A model generated the notes under the pieces. That model did not search any database. It had not been told where the DNA came from and saw only the letters and a program-made list of their open reading frames with translations. From the NCBI RefSeq assembly GCF_002355595.1, contig NZ_AP017422.1, positions 5,646,823 to 5,710,822 on the forward strand: DNA of 64,000 bases. Reading direction: 5' to 3'. Shown piece by piece: positions 35,702-45,167 of this stretch. The stretch is from Filimonas lacunae. GTDB taxonomy: Bacteria; Bacteroidota; Bacteroidia; Chitinophagales; Chitinophagaceae. The translations under genes and the position numbers were made by a program. The first letter of the stretch is position 1, and each line of letters opens with the position of its first letter.

Positions 35702-37552
35702 TTAGCTCAGTAAAGCCACACTTCTATTGATAAACTCTGTGAGGTTGGCACCCTTTAATAAACCTTGTGACAACAGGGCCAGATCCGCCAGGTTACGCAC
35801 CTGGTTTTCCTGCTTCTGTGTATCATTTTCTTTTAATAAAGTCTGATATACTTTGTGATTACCGTTAACGGTTAAGGTTACTTCATCCGGCATGTTTGCA
35901 TAAAACGCACTCATACCGCCACCCATGCCGGCCATATCTTTCATACGACGCACAAATTCAGGACGGGTAGCGATTACCGGAGCCGCTTCTGCACTTAAAC
36001 CTTTCACTTCCACTTTCACGGTAAGATCAGGTACCTGGAAGCCAAACAAACCTTTCAGTTTTTCTTCTTCCTCTGTGCTTAAAATGCTGTTGGTATGCTC
36101 TTGCACATCTACCAGGTTATCAGCAATATCAGAATCAACACGTACAAAATGAACGCTGTCCCATTTCATTTCCATGTTGTTGATAAACGCAGAGTCAATC
36201 AGGGTTTCCAGCTTCACTACTTTGTAGTCTTTAGCCTGGGCTGCCTTAATATATGCATCCTGCTGTACCGGATCGGTGGTATAAATAATCACCGTTTTAC
36301 CATCTTTATTTTTCTGGGTAGCATCTGTAGCAGCTTTAAATTCATCCAGTGTGTAAAATTTGCTGTCTGCCACGTCCTGCAGTAACACAAACTTGTTGGC
36401 CTTTTCCTGGAATTTATCATCTGTCATCATGCCATACTTCACAAACAGCCCCAGACTTTCCCACTTCGCTTCAAAAGAAGGACGGTCGTTGCGGAAAATC
36501 TCGTCCAGTTTATCAGCCACTTTTTTAGTAATGTGGGCATTGATCTTACGTACGTTGGGGTCACCCTGTAAATAACTACGGCTAACGTTTAACGGAATAT
36601 CCGGACTATCTATAATACCATGTAACAGCATCAGAAACTCAGGCACAATATCTTTTACCTCATCTGTTACAAACACCTGGTTGCTGTATAACTGAATCTT
36701 GTCTTTTTGTATTTCGTAGCTTTGCTTAATCTTAGGGAAATAGAGGATACCGGTAAGATTAAAAGGATAGTCTACATTAAGATGAATCCAGAACAGTGGG
36801 GTTTCTCCCGCTGGATACAGCTCTCTATAGAAATTTTCATAATCCTCCTTCGTTAATTCAGAAGGCTTTTTAACCCAGATAGGGTTGGGATTGTTAATAG
36901 GTTGCTCTTCCAGCTCTTTATCTTTTTCTTCTTCTCTTCCGTTTTCTTCCGAGAAGTAAATAGGTACAGGCAGGAATTTACAAAATTTGGTAAGAATGCC
37001 CCTGATGCGGTAAGCATCTACAAACTCCTCACTCTCTTCATTAATGTGCAATACTATTTTAGTACCACGGTCTTCCTTATCTATTTCATACAGTTCAAAC
37101 TCGGGGCTACCATCACAGCTCCAGTATACACCTTTAGCCCCTTCGCGGAAACTTTTGGTAAACACTTCCACTTTGCTGCTCACCATAAAGGCGCTGTAAA
37201 AACCCAAACCGAAATGACCTATTATATTAGCATCCTTATATTTATTCAAAAACTCTTCTGCTCCGGAAAAAGCCAGCTGATTCAGGTATTTATCTACCTC
37301 TTCAGCGGTCATGCCTATCCCCTTGTCAATAATACTCAGCGTTTTGGCGTTCACATCCAGCACCACATCAATACGCAAATCGTTTAATTCGCCCTTTGCT
37401 TCTCCAATAGAAGAAAGTGTTTTCAATTTCTGCGTGGCATCAATGGCATTACTTACCAATTCACGCAGGAATATTTCATGGTCGCTGTAAAGGAACTTTT
37501 TAATGATCGGGAAAATGTTCTCCGTCTGAACACGAATTTGTCCTTTTTGCAT
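35702..37552 (-). CDS. htpG: Molecular chaperone HtpG (Hsp90)
   Basis: 616 residues from ATG 37552; the open frame runs 14 codons further, but MQKGQIRVQTENIFPIIKKF is the normal family start. ATP-binding GHKL motifs: RELVSNAIDATQKL, IIDKGIGMT and IGHFGLGFYSAFMVS. The middle domain (NVSRSYLQGDPNVRKI) and a divergent C-terminal dimerisation domain follow. ATP-dependent cytoplasmic chaperone. Monocistronic, between two hairpins. Confidence 0.96.
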   Translation of the reverse strand: MQKGQIRVQTENIFPIIKKFLYSDHEIFLRELVSNAIDATQKLKTLSSIGEAKGELNDLRIDVVLDVNAKTLSIIDKGIGMTAEEVDKYLNQLAFSGAEEFLNKYKDANIIGHFGLGFYSAFMVSSKVEVFTKSFREGAKGVYWSCDGSPEFELYEIDKEDRGTKIVLHINEESEEFVDAYRIRGILTKFCKFLPVPIYFSEENGREEEKDKELEEQPINNPNPIWVKKPSELTKEDYENFYRELYPAGETPLFWIHLNVDYPFNLTGILYFPKIKQSYEIQKDKIQLYSNQVFVTDEVKDIVPEFLMLLHGIIDSPDIPLNVSRSYLQGDPNVRKINAHITKKVADKLDEIFRNDRPSFEAKWESLGLFVKYGMMTDDKFQEKANKFVLLQDVADSKFYTLDEFKAATDATQKNKDGKTVIIYTTDPVQQDAYIKAAQAKDYKVVKLETLIDSAFINNMEMKWDSVHFVRVDSDIADNLVDVQEHTNSILSTEEEEKLKGLFGFQVPDLTVKVEVKGLSAEAAPVIATRPEFVRRMKDMAGMGGGMSAFYANMPDEVTLTVNGNHKVYQTLLKENDTQKQENQVRNLADLALLSQGLLKGANLTEFINRSVALLS

Positions 37553-37646
37553 ATTCAAATACTTTTTGCAATAGATGGTCAAACAGGATACCAAGCATAA
37601 AAAATTGCCAATTTGTCGTAAAAAGCGATAGTGGATATGCCAATAA

Positions 37647-37687
37647 GCAGAAAAGCTGCCGGAAAATAAATCCGGCAGCTTTTCTGC
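37647..37687 (-). terminator. Terminator after the small exported protein gene
   Basis: Perfect 17-bp stem GCAGAAAAGCTGCCGGA / TCCGGCAGCTTTTCTGC with loop AAATAAA, 30 bp past the stop at 37718 on the - strand. Confidence 0.8.
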
Positions 37688-37717
37688 ACTTAAAAAACAT
37701 TATACTAACCTACATCA

Positions 37718-38149
37718 TTATATCCTGGTAACTACCACATCTTCTACTACATCAGTGTTGCTGCTTACAGAGAAAGTTTGTTCTACTTTCTGGTTGCCAA
37801 CACGGATGATAAAAGTTGGGTTCATTTCAGCTTCTTCTTTCAGAATGTGTACAGCCTTGTTAAAAGCGGTATCGCTATATTTTCCCTGAAACAGCACATC
37901 CCCTGCTTCATTCTTGATAATCAGGCTGAATTTTTGAGCAGTAGGGTTTTCAAATTTCACGCGGAACACAACACTGTTGTCGTTGTAGCCAGCGTATTGA
38001 ATAGATACCTGCTTTTCAGTTAATAAAACTTCTTTTTCGTTGTTAGCATTTGCCTTGCTCAGGAAAGGAGCGCATACTAACAGTAAGGCAACCACTAAGG
38101 TGGTGAAGGAGAATCTTGCTACAGCGGAACGTACATTAAAGGTTTTCAT
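37718..38149 (-). CDS. Small exported protein of unknown function
   Basis: 143 residues from ATG 38149; the frame is open 25 codons further but a promoter-like element sits just upstream of that extension. Signal peptide (about 1-33, ending SKANA). The mature domain (about 40-125) is an all-beta unit with SIQYAGYNDNSVVFRVKFEN and FIIRVGNQKVEQTFSV, resembling the short Ig-like or T9SS-like beta domains common in this family, ending EDVVVTRI. No name can be given. Monocistronic with its own promoter and terminator. Confidence 0.7.
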   Translation of the reverse strand: MKTFNVRSAVARFSFTTLVVALLLVCAPFLSKANANNEKEVLLTEKQVSIQYAGYNDNSVVFRVKFENPTAQKFSLIIKNEAGDVLFQGKYSDTAFNKAVHILKEEAEMNPTFIIRVGNQKVEQTFSVSSNTDVVEDVVVTRI

Positions 38150-38228
38150 AATTTCTTTCTTTTTATAGTTACCACTGGCGAACAAACGTTTTTCAAAATC
38201 ACTGTGACAAATCTTTATTATCACAATA

Positions 38229-38260
38229 CAAATGTAGAATGGTATTCAGGCGTGTGCAAG
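38229..38260 (-). promoter_or_regulatory. Promoter of the small exported protein gene
   Basis: On the - strand: CTTG (38260-38257), 20 nt, TACATTTG (38236-38229). The -7 box is a perfect TAnnTTTG; the -33 box is one base off. It predicts transcription start near 38222 and thus the inner ATG at 38149. Confidence 0.6.
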
Positions 38261-38381
38261 CCAACTTTTTCTACTTTTTATTATGCCTAAGTAGTGTACT
38301 ATCCCGTTCAAATAGCTGAAAAACAATATATTACAAAGAACTAAACCATGATGTCCAACCCGAAAAAAGGCCTTTTATTTT

Positions 38382-39014
38382 TTAAATAAGGCTGTGTTCA
38401 CGGGCAAAATTGATAACGCCGGCTATATTTTTCACGCTTAGCTTACGCAAAATGTTCTTGCGGTGGGTAGAAACCGTTAATTCACTGATAAACAACCGGT
38501 CGCTGATTTCCCGGCTGGTTAATTCCAACCCGATCATTTTAATAATTTCCACCTCCCGGCGGGTGAGCTGAAACTTTTTCATAAAATCATCCAGGAACAA
38601 GGCGTTCCCTACTTTCACAGGCTCGTCAATAGCAAGGAAATAAGTTTCACCCGCCAGAATTTCCCGGATAGCTTCCTGTAAAACGGCAATAGGGGAATTC
38701 TTCAGCAGATAACCTTCTGCTCCCATCCTGCGCACTTCCTGTTGCACAGTGATTTGACCATAATTGGTAAGGATAAGCACTTTTACATGCGGATAAATTT
38801 GCTTGATAGCTTCCAGCGCTTTTATGCCATCCATTTCAGGCATATTTAAATCCAACAGCACCAGGTCAACGTCAACATCCGACAGTCTATCCAGCAATTG
38901 CTTGCCATTGTTTACCGGGGGTAATAATTCCCATAAACCGGTACTATTTAAAGCCACAGTTAATCCATCGATCAAAATCTGATGATCATCTGCAATTATC
39001 AGGCGATTTGGCAT
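38382..39014 (-). CDS. LuxR/NarL-family response regulator
   Basis: 210 residues. Receiver domain (1-120) with acidic pair D9-D10, phospho-acceptor D55 in LVLLDLNMPEMDG and K105; LuxR helix-turn-helix at about 148-207 (LTRREVEIIKMIGLELTSREISDRL). A transcription regulator phosphorylated by a partner histidine kinase, which is not adjacent: the gene stands alone between yidC and the small exported protein. Its A/T-rich 3' end with GGCCTTTTTTC downstream may be a weak terminator. Confidence 0.93.
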   Translation of the reverse strand: MPNRLIIADDHQILIDGLTVALNSTGLWELLPPVNNGKQLLDRLSDVDVDLVLLDLNMPEMDGIKALEAIKQIYPHVKVLILTNYGQITVQQEVRRMGAEGYLLKNSPIAVLQEAIREILAGETYFLAIDEPVKVGNALFLDDFMKKFQLTRREVEIIKMIGLELTSREISDRLFISELTVSTHRKNILRKLSVKNIAGVINFAREHSLI

Positions 39015-39102
39015 ATGTAGTCAGGGTTTTGCCTGTTTAATAATACTAAAAAACCAGGGTACATCAAAAAACTTATTCGTAACTGACTGGCCAAAGCAAA
39101 AT

Positions 39103-39130
39103 AAAAGCCCCTCCTTACGAAGGGGCTTTT
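39103..39130 (-). terminator. Terminator after yidC
   Basis: AAAAGCCCCT / AGGGGCTTTT, a 10-bp stem with an 8-nt loop, immediately past the yidC stop at 39133, with T-rich sequence after it on the - strand. Confidence 0.8.
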
Positions 39131-39132
39131 TG

Positions 39133-40974
39133 CTATTTTTTAGTTTTATTTTTCATGTCCTGCAGCTTTTTCTGCTGATCCATCATATCAGAGTACTTCT
39201 CCTGCCATTTGCTTTTCGCTTTTGGCTTTTTCCTGTTCTCATCCATTTTAGCCAGAATTTTATTGTGGTCTATAATGTAATGCTGGATAACAAACTGTAA
39301 GCCTAAGGTAATCAGGTTAGACACAGTATAATACCAGGTTAAGGCCGAAGGCAGTTTGTTAAATACAAAGAACAGTACGAATGGGAAAATGTAGGGCATG
39401 TACTTCATAGCAGGGTTATCCTGCGTAGGAGTCATGCTCATGTTATAGATAGAGATCAGGAAGCTGGTTAATACCGCAGTGATAGTAAATAAGCTCAGGT
39501 GATTACCTAATCCCCATACATTAAAGGAAAAATGAACAATAGAATCGTAAGCCGATAAATCGTTACTCCACAGGAACGACTGGCCACGCAGTGCAATGTT
39601 GGAGTTAAAGAAGCTATACAGCGCGAAGAAGATAGGAATTTGCAGTAAAGCCGGGATACAACCACCCAATGGGTTTACGCCTGCTTCTCTAAAAAGTTTC
39701 ATCTGCTCCATTGCAAAAGCCTGCTGATCGCCACCCAGTTTCTTTTTCAGCTCATCCAGCTCCGGACGTAACACCTTCATTTTAGCACCGCTTAAATAGC
39801 TGGTGTAGGTTAAAGGAGAAGTTACCAGACGGATAAACAACGTCAGTAATAAAATTACCCAACCAAAATTGCTCATCAGGCTGGCGAAAAAGTTAAACAC
39901 CGGCATGATGATAAACTTGTTGATAGGACGTACAAACGAGTACACATCACGACCCAGGTTTACTATTTTATCCATTTCAGGGGCTGCTTTCTTCAGCATC
40001 TGGTAATCGTTAGGACCAAAATATAACTGGAAAGGAGCGCTCAATTCAGCTGAAGCAGGGGCTTTATACTGGAAAGTAGACACCACATTGCTTAAAGTGC
40101 TGCTGGAATCGGTTTTACGACCCCATTTTACAGAGCCGGAATTAAAGCCGTTTTTAGCAATCAGGGTAGTGTTAAAAAACTGCTGCACAGCACCCAGCCA
40201 TTTTACCTTTTTATCAAAAGTGCGCTCTGTTTTAGAAGAGATATAATCAAAACCATCTTCTTCATTAAAACATACGTTGCTTAATTGCCTTTCATAATCC
40301 AGAGAACCTTCATGACGTTGTGGCGACATGTACCATTGAATGTTCATGGTATTGCTGGTAAGCAGTTTGTCAGCACCTCTCATATTAACGTTCCAGTCGA
40401 TCATATAATCGTTAGAACGGATAATAAAGCTGTGTATTACACTTTGGCCGCTTGCGTTGGCTAGTGTGAAATTAACGGTTTGGCTACCATCTGCATTTTT
40501 TACTACCGGCGCTGTAGAAAAATACAGCTTGGCAACGTCAGATACATGGTTTTGCGCAGTATTGATGGTATAAGTCAGCTCATCGCCGGTTGCACCACCT
40601 AACACCACGGGCTTTTTATCGTAAGAGGTATAATTTTTCAATTGTACCTGTTTCACCTGTCCACCTTTATTGGTAAAAGTAACTTTCATTACTTCGTTCT
40701 CTACAACTGTCAGTTGTTCTGTACCGTTGGCAGCTCCGGCAAAGTCTCCTGAAATATTCAGCTTGTTCAGCGAATCTACACGCAAGGAATCTGCTTTGGC
40801 TACAGCTGGGTCAACAGGAATGATTTTAGATTTTTCTACCAGTTCAATAGAATCTTTAATCCTTTGCTGTTCTGCCATAGCAACTTTCTGTTGCCTGTTT
40901 GTGAACCAGAAAAACACAAAAAACAGTGCACCTAATAACACAAATCCAATAATAGTATTCTTATCGGTCTTCAT
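39133..40974 (-). CDS. yidC: Membrane protein insertase YidC
   Basis: 613 residues. An N-terminal membrane anchor (about 5-22) is followed by a large periplasmic beta domain (about 60-360) and the conserved Oxa1 core of five membrane segments (about 370-570) with RLVTSPLTYTSYLSGAKM, the cytoplasmic hairpin, and GGCIPALLQIPIFFALYSF. A basic Lys-rich tail ends the protein. Inserts and folds inner-membrane proteins with or without SecYEG. Own promoter and terminator. Confidence 0.96.
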   Translation of the reverse strand: MKTDKNTIIGFVLLGALFFVFFWFTNRQQKVAMAEQQRIKDSIELVEKSKIIPVDPAVAKADSLRVDSLNKLNISGDFAGAANGTEQLTVVENEVMKVTFTNKGGQVKQVQLKNYTSYDKKPVVLGGATGDELTYTINTAQNHVSDVAKLYFSTAPVVKNADGSQTVNFTLANASGQSVIHSFIIRSNDYMIDWNVNMRGADKLLTSNTMNIQWYMSPQRHEGSLDYERQLSNVCFNEEDGFDYISSKTERTFDKKVKWLGAVQQFFNTTLIAKNGFNSGSVKWGRKTDSSSTLSNVVSTFQYKAPASAELSAPFQLYFGPNDYQMLKKAAPEMDKIVNLGRDVYSFVRPINKFIIMPVFNFFASLMSNFGWVILLLTLFIRLVTSPLTYTSYLSGAKMKVLRPELDELKKKLGGDQQAFAMEQMKLFREAGVNPLGGCIPALLQIPIFFALYSFFNSNIALRGQSFLWSNDLSAYDSIVHFSFNVWGLGNHLSLFTITAVLTSFLISIYNMSMTPTQDNPAMKYMPYIFPFVLFFVFNKLPSALTWYYTVSNLITLGLQFVIQHYIIDHNKILAKMDENRKKPKAKSKWQEKYSDMMDQQKKLQDMKNKTKK

Positions 40975-40997
40975 ATATGACTATAAAAAATGAGCGG

Positions 40998-41005
40998 CAA
41001 AGGTA
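40998..41005 (-). promoter_or_regulatory. -7 promoter element of yidC
   Basis: TACCTTTG on the - strand, a perfect TAnnTTTG followed by CC, 23 bp before the yidC ATG. The -33 region overlaps the terminator hairpin of the upstream gene and has no clear TTTG. Confidence 0.5.
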
Positions 41006-41015
41006 GGGATTGCAA

Positions 41016-41049
41016 AGAAGAACGCCGCCCAAATAGGCGGCGTTCTTCT
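41016..41049 (-). terminator. Terminator after the S9 peptidase gene
   Basis: Perfect 14-bp stem AGAAGAACGCCGCC / GGCGGCGTTCTTCT with a 6-nt loop, 31 bp past the stop at 41081. The T-tract is modest (TTCTTCTTTG). Confidence 0.65.
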
Positions 41050-41080
41050 AAAGGTATCATTTTTACCGGTTAAGCGGTAG

Positions 41081-43249
41081 TTATCGCCCGCCACCGGGGC
41101 AATTGCGTTTCAAAAACTCGGTGAATGTACTTTTCAGGTGCTGCGTGGTGCCCTCCCCTTCATAAATAGCATGGGTTCTGTTCGGGTAACTCATCAGCTG
41201 AAATACTTTATTGTACTTAATCAGCTCATTAATAAGCATTTCAGTATTCTGATAGTGCACATTATCATCACCGGTGCCGTGTATCAGCAACAGCTTCCCC
41301 TGCAGGTTTTTAGCATAGGTTACAGGTGAACCCTGCACAAAATCAGCCTTGTTTTCCTGTGGAATGCCCATATAACGCTCCTGGTAAATATTATCGTAAG
41401 TAAGCTGGTTGGCTACCGGCGCAATAGAAATACCTGTTTTGTAAATATTGGGATACTGGAACAATAAGTTTAAAGTAGTAGAACCGCCACCACTCCACCC
41501 CCATACAGCTATACGGGAAGTATCTACAAAGTTCCACTGCAAAATTTTCTGCGCGGCCTGTGCCTGGTCTCGGATGTTTACACGGCCAATGTTGCGGTAA
41601 ATGGCTTTTCTCCACGCTGCACCTTTAGGGGCAGGCGTGCCACGGCCATCCAGGCTAATCTGGATATACCCGTCTGCTGCCATATCACCATTGTACAAGC
41701 GGGTTCCGGCGCTGCCATAACTGTCACGTACCGTTTGGGTAGCCGGCTCGGTATACACATAAAACAACACCGGATACTTTTTAGTAGAATCAAAATGCGC
41801 CGGTTTTATCATCCAGCCATCCATAGTAATACCTTCCTCGGTGGTTACCTGGAAAAACTCAACAGGATAAGTGTTAGCCCCTGGCCTGCGGTTAGCATGC
41901 TTTTCCGTTCCGGGCAAAGCTGTATGAGCAGGTAGGCTTACCCATTCGCTCATAGGCAAAGTATTGGCATTGGAAAAAGAATGCTGTGCATACGTTCCGT
42001 TAGGCGAAATAGCGTACTGATGTGTACCTTTTAAACCGGCAGGAGACAATAAAGCGGATTTGCCATTATTGATATTCACACGATACAAATATTGCTGGGT
42101 AGCATTGTCGGGAGAAGCCATATAATACACATTGCCGCTTTTTTCATCAATAGCATCAATGCTCAGTATATCATACTTACCAGTAGTAACCAGTTTCTCT
42201 TTTTTACCATCACGGCTCACCAGGTAAATATGCCTGTAACCATCTTTTTCCGATACCCACAAAAAGTCTTTCCCATCATGTAGCCATTCCCAGCCAGTAG
42301 GCTCTTCACTCCAGCGGGCTTTAATATCAATCCAGGCATTATCCGTTTCCTGGTAAATCCCCCTGGCATCGCCGGTAGCACTGTTACAAATAAATATTTT
42401 GCTTTCGTTTTGCTTGCGGTTTAACTGTTGCAATATCAACTCTGTTGAGTTATACGCCCACTCCATACGCGGAATATAATGCTGCCTGTTATCGCCAGGC
42501 ACCTGCATCCATTGTGTAGCAGCAGTAGCTACATCCACCACACCCACCTTACAGGGAGAAGGCGCCTCGCCAACCTTAGGATATTCTACAGGCACGTTAA
42601 AAGAATAAATAGAATCGGTAGTATTCAGCATCAGGTAATTTCTTATCTGGCGGGCATCTATTTGCCAATAGGCTATATGCTTGCTATCAGGGCTCCATCG
42701 AAAGCCATCCCGACAATCAAACTCTTCTTCATATACCCAATCAAAGGTACCATTGATCATACGGTCGGTACCATCTGTAGTCAATGCTTTTATCGTTCCG
42801 GATTTCACCTCTTCTGTATACAGGTTATGCAAACTCACATATGCCACCTGTAAGCCATCCGGCGAAAACTTCGCAAACATCAATGAAGAAGACGCCTTAT
42901 CCTTACCCAACTGGTGTAACTCACCGGAAGCAATATCCAGCACCCAGTAATCGCCACGGGTATTTCGGCGCCACACTTTTTTGCTATTGGTATAAATCAG
43001 CATTTTTTTACCATCTGCCGAAAAAGTAAAATCCTGCACATCCAGCGCTACAGATTTGCCGGCTGGTATCAGTTTTGAATTGTCAACAACTACCTGTTTA
43101 GTAAAAGAAGGTAGGGTGTATAACACTACATTTCCCGCTTCTACCTCGTAATAACTATTGCCGGCAGCAGTCCAATGCGGTTGCGCATACACGTTTGCTG
43201 TTATCAGCAAACAGCAACATACTGCCCATTTCAAAAAAAGCTTTATCAT
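41081..43249 (-). CDS. S9 family peptidase, dipeptidyl peptidase IV type
   Basis: 722 residues. Signal peptide (about 1-22, ending VYAQ). An eight-bladed beta-propeller (about 40-460) containing the DWVYEEEF motif that holds the substrate N-terminus, then an alpha/beta-hydrolase domain with the triad S586 (WGWSGGG), D661 (HGTGDDNVH) and H693 (RTHAIYEG). Releases N-terminal X-Pro or X-Ala dipeptides from peptides in the periplasm. Monocistronic. Confidence 0.93.
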   Translation of the reverse strand: MIKLFLKWAVCCCLLITANVYAQPHWTAAGNSYYEVEAGNVVLYTLPSFTKQVVVDNSKLIPAGKSVALDVQDFTFSADGKKMLIYTNSKKVWRRNTRGDYWVLDIASGELHQLGKDKASSSLMFAKFSPDGLQVAYVSLHNLYTEEVKSGTIKALTTDGTDRMINGTFDWVYEEEFDCRDGFRWSPDSKHIAYWQIDARQIRNYLMLNTTDSIYSFNVPVEYPKVGEAPSPCKVGVVDVATAATQWMQVPGDNRQHYIPRMEWAYNSTELILQQLNRKQNESKIFICNSATGDARGIYQETDNAWIDIKARWSEEPTGWEWLHDGKDFLWVSEKDGYRHIYLVSRDGKKEKLVTTGKYDILSIDAIDEKSGNVYYMASPDNATQQYLYRVNINNGKSALLSPAGLKGTHQYAISPNGTYAQHSFSNANTLPMSEWVSLPAHTALPGTEKHANRRPGANTYPVEFFQVTTEEGITMDGWMIKPAHFDSTKKYPVLFYVYTEPATQTVRDSYGSAGTRLYNGDMAADGYIQISLDGRGTPAPKGAAWRKAIYRNIGRVNIRDQAQAAQKILQWNFVDTSRIAVWGWSGGGSTTLNLLFQYPNIYKTGISIAPVANQLTYDNIYQERYMGIPQENKADFVQGSPVTYAKNLQGKLLLIHGTGDDNVHYQNTEMLINELIKYNKVFQLMSYPNRTHAIYEGEGTTQHLKSTFTEFLKRNCPGGGR

Positions 43250-43296
43250 ATGTACTCAATAATTAAAAACACCAATTTACAGGAACTGCATAAAAA

Positions 43297-43332
43297 AACA
43301 CGAAACCCACCGGTTTTGGTGAATTTCGTGTT
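43297..43332 (-). terminator. Terminator after pyrG
   Basis: AACACGAAA / TTTCGTGTT with an inner CACC / GGTG stem; on the - strand it is followed by seven T. Lies 35 bp beyond the pyrG stop. Confidence 0.75.
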
Positions 43333-43367
43333 CTTATTGGATAATATTTGTTTGATTTAGCCAGCGT

Positions 43368-45017
43368 TTACAGGGCTTCGCCTTGTAAAACAGAGCTTTT
43401 TATTAAACTTTTCTTTTCGTTGTATTGCTTGGCTGCTGCCACAAAACTTACAAATAAAGGCGCAGGGTTTTCCACTGTACTTTTCAGTTCAGGATGGTAT
43501 TGCACGCCAATAAAGAAGGGATGTGAAGGCACTTCCATAATTTCTACGAGGCCTGTTTCCGGGTTACGACCACTGGCTTTCATGCCAGCACCTTCGTATG
43601 CATCCAGGTACTTGTTGTTAAACTCGTAACGGTGGCGGTGGCGTTCACTGATGTTAACGTTACCGTAAATCTGATGTGCCAGTGTGTTTTCTTTAATATC
43701 ACATGGATAAGCACCTAAACGCATGGTTCCACCCATCATGGTAATCTGCTTTTGCTCTTCCATCATGTTGATAACCGGATCGGAAGTATTAGCATCCATC
43801 TCTGTAGAATGCGCTTTACTTAATCCCAGTACGTTACGGCCATATTCAACTACAGCCATCTGCATACCTAAACAAATACCAAAGAAAGGCAGTTTGTTTT
43901 CACGCGCAAATTGAATAGCCACAATTTTACCATCAATACCACGCATACCAAAACCTGGCGCCACCAGCAAACCATCCAGCCCCTGCAGCTTTTCAGCTAC
44001 ATTTTCCTGGGTAATATATTCACTGTGCACATTTACAATCTGCACCTTGGTTTCGTTCATCGCTCCTGCATGTACAAAGCTTTCCAGGATGGATTTATAA
44101 GCATCCTGTAGCTCAATATATTTACCAATCAATCCAATCGTTACTTTGGATTTAGGATATTTCAGTTTATCTAAAAAGCCTTTCCACTTATCTAATACCG
44201 GCTCTTTGTAATTGGTGAGGTTGAATTTTTTTAAGCAGATCAGATCCAGCTTTTCACGCAACATTTCCAATGGCACCTCGTAAATAGTAGGCGCATCCAT
44301 TGCTTCAATTACCGCTTCTGGTTTTACATTACAGAACAGGGCAATTTTACGTTTGATATCATTGCCCAGTGGTTCTTCTGTACGGCAAACAATAACATCG
44401 GGATGCACACCTGTTTCACTCAGCATTTTAACACTGTGCTGTGTAGGCTTGGTTTTTAATTCTTTAGCTGCTTTTAAATAAGGCACCAGTGTTAAGTGAA
44501 TCACCGCCACATCTTCTTCCGGCAATTCCCACTGTAACTGACGCACCGCCTCAATAAAAGGCAGGCTTTCAATGTCACCTACAGTACCTCCTATTTCCGT
44601 AATAACAATATCATACTTACCATCTTTACCCAACAGCAGCATTCTGCGTTTGATTTCGTCGGTAATATGCGGGATCACCTGCACAGTTTTTCCCAGAAAA
44701 GCACCTTCACGCTCTCTGTTAATAACATGCTGATAAATACGGCCGGTAGTAACGTTGTTGCTTTGGGTAGTAAAAATGTTCAGGAAACGCTCGTAGTGTC
44801 CCAAATCCAGATCCGTTTCAGCCCCGTCTTCTGTAACGTAACACTCCCCGTGCTCGTAGGGGTTTAAAGTGCCGGGATCAACGTTAATATAGGGGTCAAG
44901 TTTTTGAATGGTTACACTGAAACCACGCGCCTGCAACAATTTGGCCAGTGAGGCCGCAATAATACCCTTACCCAGACTGCTGGTTACACCACCAGTCACA
45001 AAAATGTACTTTGCCAT
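43368..45017 (-). CDS. pyrG: CTP synthase
   Basis: 549 residues. The N-terminal synthetase domain opens KYIFVTGGVTSSLGKGIIAA (P-loop) and has DPYINVDPGTLNPYEHGE; the C-terminal glutamine amidotransferase has the catalytic Cys in FFGICLGMQM and the His/Glu in GVQYHPELKS. Converts UTP to CTP with glutamine and ATP. It has its own promoter close behind the proC terminator. Confidence 0.97.
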   Translation of the reverse strand: MAKYIFVTGGVTSSLGKGIIAASLAKLLQARGFSVTIQKLDPYINVDPGTLNPYEHGECYVTEDGAETDLDLGHYERFLNIFTTQSNNVTTGRIYQHVINREREGAFLGKTVQVIPHITDEIKRRMLLLGKDGKYDIVITEIGGTVGDIESLPFIEAVRQLQWELPEEDVAVIHLTLVPYLKAAKELKTKPTQHSVKMLSETGVHPDVIVCRTEEPLGNDIKRKIALFCNVKPEAVIEAMDAPTIYEVPLEMLREKLDLICLKKFNLTNYKEPVLDKWKGFLDKLKYPKSKVTIGLIGKYIELQDAYKSILESFVHAGAMNETKVQIVNVHSEYITQENVAEKLQGLDGLLVAPGFGMRGIDGKIVAIQFARENKLPFFGICLGMQMAVVEYGRNVLGLSKAHSTEMDANTSDPVINMMEEQKQITMMGGTMRLGAYPCDIKENTLAHQIYGNVNISERHRHRYEFNNKYLDAYEGAGMKASGRNPETGLVEIMEVPSHPFFIGVQYHPELKSTVENPAPLFVSFVAAAKQYNEKKSLIKSSVLQGEAL

Positions 45018-45093
45018 ATATAATGGATGTTATATTTACTCTTTCTTATGCCTTAAAAGCAGATTGGATGACCCGTAATTAGTGAAGGTCATG

Positions 45094-45123
45094 CAAAGTT
45101 AACCTAATTTTCTGGTTTGCAAA
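45094..45123 (-). promoter_or_regulatory. Promoter of pyrG
   Basis: On the - strand TTTG (45123-45120), 18 nt, TAACTTTG (45101-45094): a near-perfect Bacteroidota promoter, same -7 octamer as the OmpA-like gene. It leaves a 5' leader of about 70 nt before the ATG at 45017. Confidence 0.75.
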
Positions 45124-45145
45124 AACAGGCTGGTTAAAAGTGATT

Positions 45146-45167
45146 AAAAACCGGAATGCCGGCTTTT
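45146..45167 (-). terminator. Terminator overlapping the proC stop codon
   Basis: On the - strand AAAAGCCGG / CCGGTTTTT with loop CATT (one G-U pair) and a T-rich end. The first arm includes bases of the proC stop. The pyrG promoter begins 23 bp further on. Confidence 0.7.
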